Origin: Anadara kagoshimensis
Lineage: Eukaryota; Mollusca; Bivalvia; Arcoida; Arcidae
DNA: 64,000 nt
Reading direction: 5' to 3'
Assembly (NCBI GenBank): GCA_021292105.1
Contig: CM037864.1
Location: 5,800,413 to 5,864,412 of the forward strand
The translations under genes and the position numbers were made by a program. Below are positions 1 through 12,863 of the stretch, in pieces. The notes under the pieces were generated by a model. It made no database searches. It was not told the DNA's origin and saw only the letters and a program-made list of their open reading frames with translations. Each line of letters opens with the position of its first letter. The first letter of the stretch is position 1.

Positions 1-86
1 ATATATACAATGTGCCTAAAGAATAAAAAAGATAGAGCGAGAGAGGACAATAATATGCATAACTTTTTTGGTTTTTTTTGCCTATA

Positions 87-91
<5 letters not shown>

Positions 92-134
<43 letters not shown>
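92..134. repeat. GA microsatellite
   Basis: An uninterrupted run of GA dinucleotides of about 43 bases, ending in an imperfect ggagagg tail. Confidence 0.95.
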
Positions 135-139
<5 letters not shown>

Positions 140-559
140 GGGGAAAGGATATTATGGTATTGTTAAGAACGTTTTGCTTTCTCTCTCTCCATGCCAATTG
201 GCCTACTGATTTAAGTATCCCAGCTATTTCCTTCCAGAACATTTGTAAATCAATTCTGTTTAAGACCAATGCTAGCTAGTTTACATTCATTAAGATGTTA
301 TGTATATTGGCAACAAGTGCTTTTTTGACAGAGACAAATGGATGAATTTGATTAATAAAGAAATGTTTTTACAAGTGGAAAATTGATGGGTAAAGGAACC
401 ATTCTTTATACATAAAATACATAATATATACAGGGTTTTGTTTTAAAAAGACTGACAGAGCAACTTATGGTTTTTCTGACTCTGGATATTTCTGGTCATC
501 AATTAAGGAAATTGAATGATCAAGAAAAATCCCTAAAAGCAATTTCATTATCATGGTTT

Positions 560-680
560 ATCAGAAACATTAAGCTTAGGCCTAGCAAAAAAATAATTGT
601 GTTTCCATTAACCAGACTGACATTAAATTTTTATGCCTACCCTAAAGTTCTTTTGACAATATTTTGAAAAGCAGTAATGG
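560..680 (+). repeat. Dispersed repeat, inverted partner near 26.4 kb
   Basis: The stretch reading ttaaatttttatgcctaccc, followed by a degenerate copy of the downstream bases, reappears in reverse complement at about 26395..26490 (gggtaggcataaaaattta). The flanks differ, so this is an old dispersed element rather than a local duplication. No ends or coding capacity are visible. Confidence 0.5.
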
Positions 681-2129
681 TCAAAGTAAACAATGTCTAC
701 TTTCCCACCCTAATTTTGTCCAACCCTGATTTTGTCTAACAGTGTTAGCAGAAACACATATAGTTTTTTCCTTGGCCTTAGCAATATTACATCCTACAAA
801 TGTATGACACAACTAAGTCATCAATTCGGTAGATTTGAAGCTTGCTATAAAAAATAAGATTTAATTTGTTCAAATGTGACATGTGGTACACAAGTACATG
901 TACTTTGTATTGTTATGGATGCATGAATTACTTTAAATAATTTTTTAATCAGAAATTGCTTTTTTCCCCTTTTCATTTTATAAATAGTTTTCATCCTAAT
1001 TTTAATTATTTTAACATTATGACACATGTACAACTGATATCATTAAAGAATTCTACTTAACTGAAGCTTAGGTAAGAATTCAATTTGTATTTTTTTTTTA
1101 CCCCACTCATTAAATTCTATGTAAAAGTTTTAAAAATTACTTCAATCCAGGAATTACTTAGTGATTTTAGGCCTTTTAGTCAATTGAGTTAAAATGGGAT
1201 TCTTTCCTTGCTTTAGACATATAACATACATTATTTATGATTTTAAATCTTACATAAGCCTGATAGGTCTGGAATTCTTGATACCATTCAGATATTTGAA
1301 CTTTTTTCATGATGGATGGTGAAGTTTTAATTAGTAGTTGATAAAGTTCAATTATTAATCTGTTTAGCCTTTCTATACTCATTATGTACACAATAAACTC
1401 TATAGGATGGACAAGCACCTGTTGAATGCAAATGCTGTTTGTAGACCAGAACAACGGTGGTTGATACTGAACAAAATGTAGGTCTACAAAAAGTCACAGG
1501 ATACAGATCTATCAATATTTTTATTTTCACCCCAGTAAATCAGCCTAATTTTTCATCTATAAATAGGTATATACATAATTTAAGGACAGTAATTCTGTTT
1601 TGTAGTGGCATGATTGATCCAAACTATGTTCACAAGAAACGGGGAAAATAAATGTAAATTATACCATTATGTACTACTCATTAGAAAACCTGAATATTAC
1701 AACATAATCCAAATTATGTACTCAGGATGTCGTAAAAATGATATTAAATAGATATTGGAGTATTAGTAATCTTGTGTAGGTTTGCTAAGGTAAAGCAAAG
1801 TAAAACGCTTCAAATAAGTTGTAAAATTATCAAAAGTTTGGTTAATTTGCCATCATATCAGAACTAGCACTTTTAGTCAAACTATAAAGAAAACATAAAA
1901 TAATTATTATTAGAAACTAATGATATGGTGCTGCTTGGAACCATTACATTGTCTTGAAAAAAAATAAAGAATGAGAAACTCTATTTGTGTAAAGTGCTAT
2001 CCTCTCTTAAATGGAAAACAAAATATTATTTTACTACAAGCAATTACTTTTAATTATCTTTTCTATTTTCAGTAGTGTTGTCAAGAATAATCACCTGATC
2101 AAGAATTAGCTCAATCAGATTGACAATTT

Positions 2130-2600
2130 ATTTTTGATTGCATGGTCATCAAGTTTTAGTTTTCAATTCTTTTTTAATAACAATGTCCATCTTGGATTTG
2201 TCACAAGATCTGACCAAGCAATCCCAAGTGAAGAAATATTTCTGGGGCTCAATCATATAGATAAATTTTAAATTCAAAGAAACCAAGTTTAATTGTTTGT
2301 TTTATTTTTAGTTACAGCTAGTGTTCGTCTTAGGTTTGGCACAGGTCCATTGAGTAATCCCAAGAGAAGCAATGTTATGATTAATTATCTGAACATGTTT
2401 GAGCTGAATTGAATGAACAGTTTTCTTTTAATTTTGTTGAAGTCTTAATTTTCTGTTTTATTTTTAGCAACAGGGACTATATTGGATGAGCTATGGGTTC
2501 TACTGAGCAATCCCAAGCAAAGTAATGTCACGGCTAATTATTTGACCAAGTGTGAGTGCAATCTAATGAATGACTTTCTGAATGACTCTTTTAAAAGTAC
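2130..2600 (+). repeat. Diverged tandem repeat, about 140-150 bp, three units
   Basis: Three spaced matches to the phrase (g/a)ag(c/t)aatcccaag at about 2217, 2353 and 2503 are followed by similar text (aatgtcacggctaattattt versus aatgttatgattaattatct). They mark three diverged units. The open frame at 2482..2667 falls in this repeat and is not regarded as a gene. Confidence 0.5.
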
Positions 2601-2849
2601 AGAAACCAAATCTGAAACATTTAGAGTATCAACTTCTCTTTTGCAATTACAAAAATTATGTAAATAATTAATATGGTAATTTGTATTCTTCACTAAAATT
2701 TAAATTTGACTGAAAACAGCCAAAAATGACAGACAGACCAAAGCCATGTTGAATATTTCTGTGGAATTAAATTTCCAATAGAATTCAATGGATGAGAGGT
2801 GGGGTTACAAAAGAAATATGTTTTACCCAATTAGTAGTGATTTCCCTAA

Positions 2850-3010
2850 AACTTGTAGCGGGGGTAGATTGACAAATCCGACAGGCCAGGGGTAAATGGG
2901 AGTGCCTAGGTGGAAATCAATTTTCAGGTCTTCTGGAAGCAATTTTATGAATTCTAACCAGCCAGTTTGGAGTTTTAGGTGGTCAAACCTGCCTGTTGCT
3001 GGCTCTTCAG
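2850..3010 (+). repeat. Dispersed repeat family A, copy 1
   Basis: Contains gtagattgac, ttttcaggtcttctggaagc, aattttatgaattctaacca and ggtggtcaaacctgcctgtt. The reverse complement of the same series of phrases is found at about 54722..54905 and 55529..55715. The copies are clearly homologous but diverged. No open frame or terminal repeats are obvious. Confidence 0.65.
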
Positions 3011-3596
3011 GAAAAAACTGAATTAGCAGTAAATTTATGACAGAAAATAAATCCTAAAGTAACAAATTTATAATTCTTGTCATTTATTTTTACTCCATTC
3101 TTTTATACTTCTTTAGAAACAAGGCAAGCCTACTTAGACATCAATATCATATATATATACATGTATGTAGAGAATGCCAAAATACAAGCTGACATGTTTT
3201 ATGAAGAATGGTTCATGTATTGGTAATATTCTATAATTATTATTGATGGTTACTACAGCATGGAAGAAAACATCCCTACAGACAGACCGTTTAATTACAG
3301 GAGTTTTATTATGTTTCTATCTTGTCAATGTCTAGATACTTATTTTAAACCTACATATATACAGTCTTTTTCTTGAATATTATAAAAATATCTTATTCAT
3401 CTGTCGATTTTTGATAAAAAGATTGGTTGCACATACAATTTACAAAATAATATGCAATCAGGGCCCTCAAAATGTATTATGGCCGCCATCACAATATTGT
3501 TGAATAAATATGATGTCTTGATCTATATCCAAAATTACCCAGATATATTTGATGTAGCATAGTTCTATGTTCTTTTAATTCCCAATATTGGTTTTA

Positions 3597-3755
3597 CATG
3601 TAGCGGGTATAGCTAGCTAACCAGGAGGTGCTTACTCTTCCAGAGCACCCAGCCTCACTTCCCTGGTGGAAGTTCACATGTTTAACTTTATTTGCCAGTT
3701 TCAAAGTTTTTACTTTGGTCTTGGGTTTTGGTTTGGACAAGGATTGGCATGTTTG
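3597..3755 (+). repeat. Dispersed repeat family B, copy 1
   Basis: gctagctaaccaggaggt, cctggtggaagttcac and ggattggcatgtttg occur in the same order at 14011..14143 (gctagctagacaggaggt, ctggtggaagttcacc, ggattggtatgtttg). Two diverged copies in the same orientation. Confidence 0.65.
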
Positions 3756-5232
3756 TTTTTGATTTGTCTGAACACTGAAAAAGTATAAAATATTCTCAGA
3801 TAACAAATAACAGTACACACAATAACTACATTTCCACAATTCTAAAAACAAATTAGTTAAAACTAATATGGGATGTTATTTCAGAAGTGTCCCCCAAATG
3901 AACCCAGAATCAGAAATTCATGTTTCCCCAATCATGTGCATGAACAAAATACAAAAGGCCAATGGTACATCTACTCCATCCAAAAATGTTTCCTGTGAAG
4001 TTTCAAAAATATGCTTTGAGAAAAGTGGCCAAAAAAAAGTTGGTGTAGGAAATGGCGAAAAAAAGTATGTCCTACTTTTTTGGAGGGCATAAGAAATTTA
4101 TTTTCCATAATCCCAATTCAAATAAATACAAAAAGCCTTAGTACTTAGTAATCAATATCATATACATGTATATATGGGCATTATACCATATATAAATGGA
4201 AACCTTGTTCTGGACTGGGGCACATTGAGACATATTACGAATGTTAAATTTACTAGTCCCCAAGCAAAACATTATGTATTATACCCACAATGAAGGGAAC
4301 ATAATTCTGAACCTCAGGGCACAACGCGATATGAATGTAAAAATGCAAGTCGTAGATTATAAAACAATTAAGTGACAAAGAATATTACAAATTTTGATAG
4401 TGTAGTTACGGCACGATATTACACAGACAAGAGAAGATAAATCTCCCGGGGTATGTATACTTATATGTACCTATAGTTATCATTAGTGGAATGTTGAGCG
4501 GGGAGAGCATTATACCAAGTATTGATCAGCTTGCTCTTCTTCAACACTGACCTGTCACATCCAGAGAACTAATTACCTATACAAACAATAAGCCATTCAA
4601 CCTCAATATACCATACATCTTACTGAACTAAAGGCTACTGCAACAATACACAAGGAAATCTAAATATTGAACTTGTATTTTTCTAGACAACAAGTCTAAA
4701 CATTTATTTAACATCTAGACAGGATATTACTCTGCAAACAATTAAGTAGTCAACCATCCATTTCCAAAATTAGATGTACTAAACCCAACAAAAAATTTAA
4801 TATCTAAATTCTTTATTCAGAACAAGATCTATTATGATGTACTATTAAGATGTACATTGTTCATCAATGCCTCTAACAATGGGCTGCCGCTGTACCACAT
4901 GATCAATACCTCTAAACGTTAGTGCGAAACTTTTGGAAAATGTTAATTTCACAAATTCCTGGAATAACGTCATTTTTATGGGAAAACGTCATCTTTTCGG
5001 AATCCATATCCATTAGAAATAAGTGCTCCGCACAAAACTTAGTGGGTAACACGTGGTACAGCTGCTAATCCCATTTCACTTGGGCAAATGTTACGGCAAG
5101 ACAGTTTGTCAGTTTGCATGCCTAAGGTCAGTGGTTTTCTTCAGGCACTCTGGTTACCTCTACCATCCTAGAACAAACCATCCCCCTAGTAACAAGTGAA
5201 ATACTCTTGAACAGGGGCATAAAATACAGTTA

Positions 5233-5408
5233 CAGTCAAAACTGTCTTATAAACCACCTCTATATAAGGTCACTTGCTTATAAAGGCCATGAGAATTGTA
5301 TCCCAATTGTTCTTTTTGCATATTATTTAACACGTATATAAAGGTCACTGCCCATAAAGGCCACTTTTACTGGTTCCCTTGGGTGGCCCTTATAGACAGG
5401 TTTGACTG
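5233..5408. mobile_element. Palindromic MITE, copy 1
   Basis: A roughly 176-bp element beginning CAGTCAAAACTGTCTTATAA and ending CAGGTTTGACTG, flanked on both sides by TA. Its two halves are imperfect inverted repeats (cacctctatataaggtcact against tatataaaggtcactgccca and similar). Other copies in this window lie at 18934, 42163, 47724, 56131 and 61829. No coding capacity. The TA flank and terminal inverted repeats fit a non-autonomous Tc1/mariner-type element; the superfamily is inference. Confidence 0.75.
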
Positions 5409-6089
5409 TACCTCGTTTCTATTCCTTGTAGCCAAAATTGCCACTTGCAAAAACTTATTTCTTAGTGATTCTTTCAAAAAGTAATCTATAGATCTTAACA
5501 AATTTGAAAAATATTTCAACAATTTTTTAAAATGTGGCTACTGATAATTTCAAATTTGTGGAAACTCCACTCCTCTACATTAATAAACACAGTTGTTATT
5601 ATTTTTAAGCTGGTTTTTTTTTTTTTTTGCTAAATAATCTACACAATAAAAAGACTCCGATGAATAAACACAAATATGTTTATCCGTAAAATGCAAAAAT
5701 CACCAAAGATGAAAATGAATTCACTACGGTATTCAGAACAGCAAGTGGAACTTATTCCAAGATGTAAATATATTTATGTACATTTATTTGATAAAATATT
5801 ATAAACAATGGTTATGATCTCTTTATCCTGGATTGTTTTTGCTACCTTTTAAACTCAATAAAAGACCTATGGGTAATCAATAGGAATGTTTAACACAAAA
5901 TGAATATTTATATTTGTATAAAACCTGTTGATTAAGTGCCATGGTTCTAATGTTCACGAAACAATGCCGTCATTTCTTTGGCAAACGTATCAATATTTTT
6001 AGTTATAGCATCATTAAATCATTCAATTGGGTCCTAGCGGCTTTGGTAAATTATGGGATGGGGTATTGGTTAAATCGACTATTTCATGT

Positions 6090-6180
6090 ACGAGCCAAGG
6101 CGGCTGAGTGGTTCAGGGATTTTTCTTTCAGACCCGAGCCATCTAACCAATGTGAGGTTGATCCAAGCTGAGAAAGGTTT

Positions 6181-6211
<31 letters not shown>
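6090..6211 (+). repeat. tRNA-like SINE fragment with T run
   Basis: caaggcggctgagtggttca resembles a pol III A box of a class II tRNA (Ser/Leu type), and gaggttgatccaa about 45 bases on resembles a B box with changes. A run of 27 T follows (6185..6211), as in a pol III terminator or tail. No acceptor stem or anticodon arm can be folded by eye, so it is a degraded tRNA-derived element or tRNA pseudogene rather than a tRNA gene. Confidence 0.45.
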
Positions 6212-6329
6212 GTCATAGGCATCTCTACTGGCTGGGTCGATCAGTACCAGTATAATTTGCTGAATGGTCAAAGCTTATCTGTGACATTCAGTTTTCAACC
6301 TAAGATTTTCGTCAAAAAGCACCATAACA

Positions 6330-6445
6330 TAAATATTTTTGCATTCACACCATAACATTAATACTTTTGCATGTTTTAATTTTAAATATGCCCCACTAAG
6401 AGTAAGACCTTAATAATGGGTCTTTTGGCAAAATAAGGGATCTAT
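6330..6445 (-). repeat. Dispersed repeat family C, copy 1 (minus)
   Basis: Read on the minus strand, this gives cccttattttgccaaaagac, then ggggcatatttaaa, then aatgttatggtgtgaatgc. The same series is seen on the plus strand at 38771..38940 and 61620..61790 and, less completely, at 23370..23482. Confidence 0.55.
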
Positions 6446-7171
6446 GACTTTAAAAAAACAAATTTAAAGGCAGACTGTGCCTACAAACATGTAAACTTCA
6501 TATGTTGTACTGGGTAGACCAACTCAGTTGGTGGAATTCCCTGTTATTATTCCAATTCACTAAATAACAATGGGAGATTCTGAAAAAAGTGCTTCAATCA
6601 GTGTAGCGACACTTTACTTTCTTATAATCCATGCACCACATGAACTTGGGTTTTAAGTTACCCGGTAATCAAATATAGGTTTGAAAAAATGTACCAGTGT
6701 GAAATATGTAATCACATGTGATGACTGATAAAACTTGCACTTTTTTTAGGGGAAACACTGGATTTTAAAAATGTGGCATCAACTTTTTTATCAAGAAAAT
6801 CATAATTTATTTCAAATGTTTTATATGTTTTATCAGAATTTTTTTTTGCTCTATTTGTATTTTCATTTATTTTTTCAGGGACAGAGTTTCTACAAACGTG
6901 TATAGGTTATTTCACAAGAAAATTGAAAATCTTGATACAATATTTAGTAGATTGATCCTCTAGCCATGCATGTTAAGTGTAAATTAAAATTTTAACTAGA
7001 AAATATAGTTCCTTATTCATCCAAATAGCAAAAATTACACAGTGCAACACTCTAGGGAAACCAACAACCAGTCTAAACTAAAATGTTATGTTTGGACATA
7101 TTATTGCTGTATGGTAAAGTAACCTACATGTGAACTGGAGTGGAGTGGAGTGGAGTAGAGAGGAGTAATGG

Positions 7172-8233
7172 TGTTTTACAACCCAGCCAATATTCACTCG
7201 GGCTGTCAGTTCCTGGACTGTGGAGAAAACTGTTTTACAACCCAGCCAATATTCACTCAGGCTGTCAGTTCCTGGACTGTGGAGAAAACTGTTTTACAAC
7301 CCAGCCAATATTCACTCAGGCTGTCAGTTCCTGGACTGTGGAGAAAACTGTTTTACAACCCAGCCAATATTCACTCAGGCTGTCAGTTCCTGGACTGTGG
7401 AGAAAACTGTTTTACAACCAAGCCAATATTCACTCAGGCTGTCAGTTCCTGGACTGTGGAGAAAACTGTTTTACAACCAAGCCAATATTCACTCAGGCTG
7501 TCAGTTCCTGGACTGTGGAGAAAACTGTTTTACAACCCAGCCAATATTCACTCAGGCTGTCAGTTCCTGGACTGTGGAGAAAACTGTTTTACAACCCAGC
7601 CAATATTCACTCAGGCTGTCAGTTCCTGGACTGTGGAGAAAACTGTTTTACAACCCAGCCAATATTCACTCAGGCTGTCAGTTCCTGGACTGTGGAGAAA
7701 TCTGTTTTACAACCCAGCCAATATTCACTCAGGCTGTCAGTTCCTGGACTGTGGAGAAAATTGTTTTACAACCCAGCTAATATTCACTCAGGCTGTCAGT
7801 TCCTGGACTGTGGAGAAAACCGTTTTACAACCCAGCCAATATTCACTCAGGCTGTCAGTTCCTGGACTGTGGAGAAAACTGTTTTACAACCAAGCCAATA
7901 TTCACTCAGGCTGTCAGTTCCTGGACTGTGGAGAAAACTGTTTTACAACCAAGCCAATATTCACTCAGGCTGTCAGTTCCTGGACTGTGGAGAAAACTGT
8001 TTTACAACCAAGCCAATATTTACTCAGGCTGTCAGTTCATGGACTGTGGAGAAAACTGTTTTACAACCAAGCCAATATTCACTCAGGCTGTCAGTTCATG
8101 GACTGTGGAGAAAACTGTTTTACAACCAAGCCAATATTTACTCAGGCTGTCAGTTCATGGACTGTGGAGAAAACTGTTTTACAACCAAGCCAATATTTAC
8201 TCAGGCTGTCAGTTCATGGACTGTGGAGAAAAC
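7172..8233 (+). repeat. 59-bp satellite, 18 copies
   Basis: The unit begins tgttttacaacccagccaat, continues through ggctgtcagttcctggactg and ends gtggagaaaac. Start points advance by exactly 59 bases, and 18 x 59 accounts for the whole array. Copies are nearly identical. Variants are ordered: the first copy has ctcggg, middle copies carry ccaagcc in place of cccagcc, and the last copies share tttactc and ttcatgg. Because 59 is not a multiple of 3 and the unit has no stop, all plus frames stay open; the long proteins predicted here are artefacts. Confidence 0.97.
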
Positions 8234-9562
8234 TAGAGTGCCCAGAGATAATGACAAACCTTCAGTAAGCAAATTGACAAACTTTCTCACACTAAAATCT
8301 ACACTAGTAGGATTCCAACTTAGGCAGTGTGATACATAAGCAGCATGTTTGACCAGTCTGCCATCGGAGCCTATCTGTCTTGGTTATCAAGGATTGAGGG
8401 AAAACTAGGACCCTGTCTAATGCCAGCAAATTTCTCAGTATCTGATGAGTTTTGTTTAACCAGATTCTACAGTATTAGTAGAAAATAGTTACATGTTTTC
8501 CCAAAATACCAGATACTATACACAAATATACCATTACATAAGCAAACAACATTGACCTGTCCGTTTGAACTTTCATTAGGAATATTCATATTGAAGGGTC
8601 CACCCAATACATAGAAAGCGTTAGGATTCGCAGTTCATATGCACATTGCCCATGATTAGTGTTCACATCCGGTAGACGAAATATACATGCATGATCCCTA
8701 TTACTTAATTTACTCGTCCATAATGAATATTTAAATCAAAGGTCAAGCAGACAGGTCATTGTTGTTTACCTATGCTGCAAGATTGTGTTGGCACATAAAA
8801 CCTTAATAAAGCAAAATAAAATTGTATTCTATTCATTCATCTATATCTATCAATCAAGGTAAATTTCTTTGGACCATGTCCCTTAAGAATAGCATCTGCG
8901 AACTGAGAAATCCTGATCATGTAAACTCCTGTAAACTTCATCGACAACACTGTATTGATTGGTACAAAACACACTGCATATTTAATGGGTAAATAGTGAA
9001 TTTTTAAAATTATCAATATAAATAATTTATCACTGATAACCTAGACAAAAGTCTATGTCAAAGTTTTGAAAACATCCATATAAAATTAATTAATATTTGT
9101 TTTGGTCAAGTTTGTTGTAATGGCAAATAAAGTGGTTATTTCTTGAACATGTCTCTCTTACTCTTATGTCCATCTCTCCTTGTGGAGAATTGGGCCAGGT
9201 ATATAAATTGACCTATTTTTCTGTTTAATCCAAATGAATCAATGATGACCAAATTTCTGGATTATATGTCTGTTTATCCCCTTTGACTTATTGCCAGACG
9301 AAAACGCCAATATTTCTCTGAATGTCAGAAAAAGTGCAATACAACAAACCAATAATTTCTGAGTGACAATAAATTGTAACATGAAGCCAATATTTGGGAA
9401 TGTCGATAAAATATAACGTAAGCTTGATTGTATAAAACTATGCCAATGACCAGACATATTATGGATTTAACATGAATGAATGTTATTATGTTATTATGAG
9501 ATATTCTGGATTAAAAATTTGCTGATTCTGCAGTTTTTGGGTTTTTGTAATAATGTAATAAA

Positions 9563-9568
<6 letters not shown>

Positions 9569-9621
<53 letters not shown>
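9569..9621. repeat. GA microsatellite at SINE tail
   Basis: About 49 bases of GA repeats starting directly after aaatgaatt and followed after a few bases by the SINE tail phrase ccagtcaagaa. The run may have expanded from the SINE end. Confidence 0.95.
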
Positions 9622-9625
<4 letters not shown>

Positions 9626-9895
9626 GTTGTTTGATGAACCAGTCAAGAATTTTTCACTTGTACCGGTATATCACCAGCTATAGGTGAAATGCCAGAAATT
9701 GACAACTACCATGACATGGGGGGATTGGTTTGTAAGGTCTCTTCTGTAAAGCTTGGGACTTTCATTTCTAAATACTGAATGTTTGGCGAAAGAAGTGCAT
9801 TTTATTTTGAAAGTCTTTGTCAGACCTGATCAGGGTATGAACCCCAACCACTCACATACAGAAAGAGAGATGTATCATATCTACTGGTAATCTCA
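9622..9895 (-). mobile_element. tRNA-derived SINE, copy 1
   Basis: Shares the ordered phrases ccagtcaagaa, tatcaccagctata, aaggtctcttc, gactttcatttctaaat, gtcagac and tgaacccc.aacc..tcacata with the copy at 17400..17745. On the minus strand the right end reads as a pol III head: a B-box-like ggttcataccc just downstream of an A-box-like region. The copy is diverged. Confidence 0.65.
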
Positions 9896-10889
9896 TGAAC
9901 AAGATCAACCTCTGACTACCATATGCCAATTTTATAGTGCTGTATTAAAAATTAACATGTCATGTTCATGTATAGTCACTTGTGGTATTTATTGTTTTTT
10001 CCAATTTTCAAATCACATGTTTATTCTTTCATGTATTCATGTATTTTATAACAAATTTGCTAAAATAGGTCACTTATTGGAAGAAATCAATTCTTAAAAA
10101 ACAGTAGCATATAGCTTAACTGTGATTTATAATTCCACTTATTGTGAAACTAGCAGAAAATAAAAATTTCCTGACTTGGAAGTCATTATAGCGTTAATAG
10201 CAGAGTAGTTTCCTGAAACTCGGATCATAAAATTGGATAAAAACCATCAACGTTTTAAAAGTTATTGAACATAACAATCTTAAGAAAATTTGTCTTGTGT
10301 TTAATGTCCTACTTAGTTCTAAAAATAGATCCAGCATGCTAGGACATTGAGGACGACAAGTTTGAGGAGCTCAGCGCTAGATGGATATCTGAAACTGACA
10401 ATTACAGTTTATAATTGGGTTACTGTTACTTAATGTTCCAGTATATATTAGTGATTACATTAAACATGTCCTAACGAAGCTATTACTGGCTAATTAAGCT
10501 ACAAATATAGAATAAGTCACAGTAAAGTCAATTACGATAATGATAACTTAATGATAATGATAACTTAACAAAAACCAGGTTTACCGAGCACTGGAAGCTA
10601 AGCTACTTAAGAATAATTAGAACAATTAATCCTGGAGTTAAAACAGATTCTTAAAACAAAGAAAATATCATATAATAACCAATCTGTGTTCAAAATTGTA
10701 ACTAATCTCAATCTGAAATTGGACTGAAATTTGGTTTTTTAACGGCATTGCAATGTTTGGGAAGTTTTTGGATGAAATTAAAATTGGCTTTTGGGCCAAG
10801 ATTTTCAAGAAATGTCTAATTTAAAATGGGGGCCTTTGGTGACTGAGTGCTATAAGTCCTCTAACCATCTATATTTGAAATCCTTTGAG

Positions 10890-10891
<2 letters not shown>

Positions 10892-10927
<36 letters not shown>
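10892..10927. repeat. GT microsatellite
   Basis: A run of GT dinucleotides of about 36 bases, with one gg interruption near the end. Confidence 0.9.
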
Positions 10928-11630
10928 GGCAGATCCTAGTGTGAAATGCTCATCAGTTCACTTATGGCAAAGGTTGATGGTTTTCTCCAAGCACTCTGGT
11001 TTCTTGCACCATCAATGAACTGACCAACTGACCTCTTCAAAATAAGCAAAACTTGACTGGACCAAACAACACTATTAATTCACTGCAATTCTGATTTAAA
11101 ACAATAAAATTTAGCAAAACTAATCAAAATGGTAGATGTTCCTGAAACAATTTCATAGACAGAAATAAATTGAAAATTAGTCCTTTTAATCTCTAAATTA
11201 TAGCAGAGAGAGGACAACAAAAGTACACCCCAATATTTCTTCATAAAACTTGACCTTGAGGCCACTACTTCATCATCAACCAGGAGAATTACATAACTGA
11301 GAGCTCAAGTTTTGAGACCATGCCAATGTGAAAATGATCTTACCACATTGGTGTTCTGATACAATAATTATAAGTATTATAATTAAAAGACAGTGAGTAC
11401 GTAAAATCATAAATCGCAAGTATGTAAAACTGTTAATCCCTAGGTAAAAAACCAGAAAGTTATGCAATTCGCCTCATTTAGGGTCCATGATTCGAAAGTT
11501 TGTTTGCAGTAGTCAGTATTTTCACCCTTAAGGCTTACAGATATATATGGTAGGTTTAGGAATTACTGACCAAAATAATAATGACGATGGTGATCTTGAT
11601 AATTAATATAGAGATAATCCACTCTTTCTA

Positions 11631-11633
11631 TCT

Positions 11634-11672
<39 letters not shown>
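11631..11672. repeat. CT microsatellite
   Basis: A CT run of about 42 bases with one cc interruption, followed by a short GT run. Confidence 0.9.
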
Positions 11673-11959
11673 GTGTTTGTGTGTGTATGTGTTACAGTGA
11701 GTTAGTCTCGATGAACCACAATGGTGATCATAATCTATGTAATGTATTATAGAGAAATAACTAAGTCCTACGGAATGATATACCCTTATGTTATCATCAA
11801 ATATGTGAGTGTGTGTAAATATACCTTCTATAAAACCCAAACCAGATGTGGAATGCTAGCAGAATGAAAATGGTTTGGGTCATAGACAACAATATGTTTG
11901 ATGTGATGCACACCTTACATTGGGGCTCCCAAAGGAGGTATATGGAGGTATTATGTATT

Positions 11960-12530
11960 CTGTGGTTTTGGTTTTTCTAGAAAATGTCTTTGTTTCTTCT
12001 AGAGTTCAGTTTCAAAATGCTTTGGTTTTACCCACAAGTTCTCTTTAGAGAGGTTTCACTCTAGATTTCAGTTTGGACAGTCTTCAAAGTTTTTACTTGT
12101 TTGTTAGGATTGTGACTTGAACATGGACAGGTATCTAATTGATTTTGATTAAGACAGGTCTTGGTTTGCTTGATTAACTCTGGAAAGTTTAGACAGGATT
12201 TTTTGATTATTCAAAAGTTCAGTTCAGACAAGTCTTATTTTTCTTAGGAGTTCAGTTTGTACAATTTTGGTTTACTCTAGGAAAGATTAGACAAGTTTTG
12301 CTTTACTAACGGTTCAATTTAAACAGGTTTTGGTTTCTGGTTCACAGAGTTCAAACAGGTTTTGACTTTCTCTAGAGCTCAGATTAGAAGATTTTAGTTT
12401 ACTAAGCAGTTCAATTTAGACTAAGACAAATGATGGTTACTCAAAGAGAGTAAAGAAAGGTTTTTACTAACAGTTTTTAATTTACTCAAGAGTTCAGTTT
12501 AAATAGGTTTTGGTTTACTTCTAATGAAAC
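11960..12530 (+). repeat. Degenerate tandem repeat, 'gttcagtttagacaggtttt' type
   Basis: Roughly ten loosely spaced copies (about 45 to 60 bases apart) of a phrase close to gttcagtttagacaggtttt, followed by ggtttactc or similar. The same vocabulary reappears at 27280..27660. The copies are highly diverged, so the array is old. Confidence 0.55.
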
Positions 12531-12863
12531 CAAATACATATACCTCAACATAATTATTACATTATTTTGGATTTCAGCATTAAACTAGGGCTGTAAAAAG
12601 AACTGCCCCTCCCCTCCGAGGCCTTCTAACACATGTAGAGATGTACTACCTCTGAATACCTTATCTAGGAATCTATTACTATATCTTCATCATATTTTTT
12701 TGTATTCCCATCAAGATATTTGCCATCATTGTTTCACTATTTTGTCATTTCTCTTTTTTATACATTGTGAATGTCCTTATACCACATGTTGTTCCATATA
12801 CCATAGTCCCTACATGTGTATTCCTTGCAATATGTTGGTTTTACACCACATAGAAGTCCTTAC

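Larger units (their letters stand above)
1..7171. other. Intergenic, no gene recognised
   Basis: No open frame here has coding character; the short ones are chance frames in AT-rich DNA. The stretch holds a GA run (92..134), diverged tandem repeats (about 2130..2600), copies of several dispersed repeat families (560..680, 2850..3010, 3597..3755, 6330..6445), a palindromic MITE (5233..5408) and a tRNA-like element with a T run (6090..6211). Just before the 59-bp array there is a short run of tggag units (about 7135..7165). Confidence 0.6.
8234..12863. other. Intergenic, no gene recognised
   Basis: Contains a SINE copy (9622..9895) next to a GA run (9569..9621), a GT run (10892..10927), a CT run (11631..11672) and degenerate repeats based on the phrase gttcagtttagacaggtttt (about 11960..12530). 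The rest is featureless AT-rich DNA. Confidence 0.6.

Noticed and set aside
6090..6170. tRNA-Ser/Leu gene
   Set aside because: A-box and B-box-like words are present but no acceptor stem or anticodon arm pairs by eye; a SINE or pseudogene fits better.
7172..8233. CRISPR-like array
   Set aside because: The whole 59-bp unit repeats; there are no unique spacers and no cas genes, and the genome is eukaryotic.
7140..8339. Long open frames (up to 399 codons) on the plus strand
   Set aside because: They are the three frames of a 59-bp satellite without stops; the peptides are frame-shifted versions of one another.
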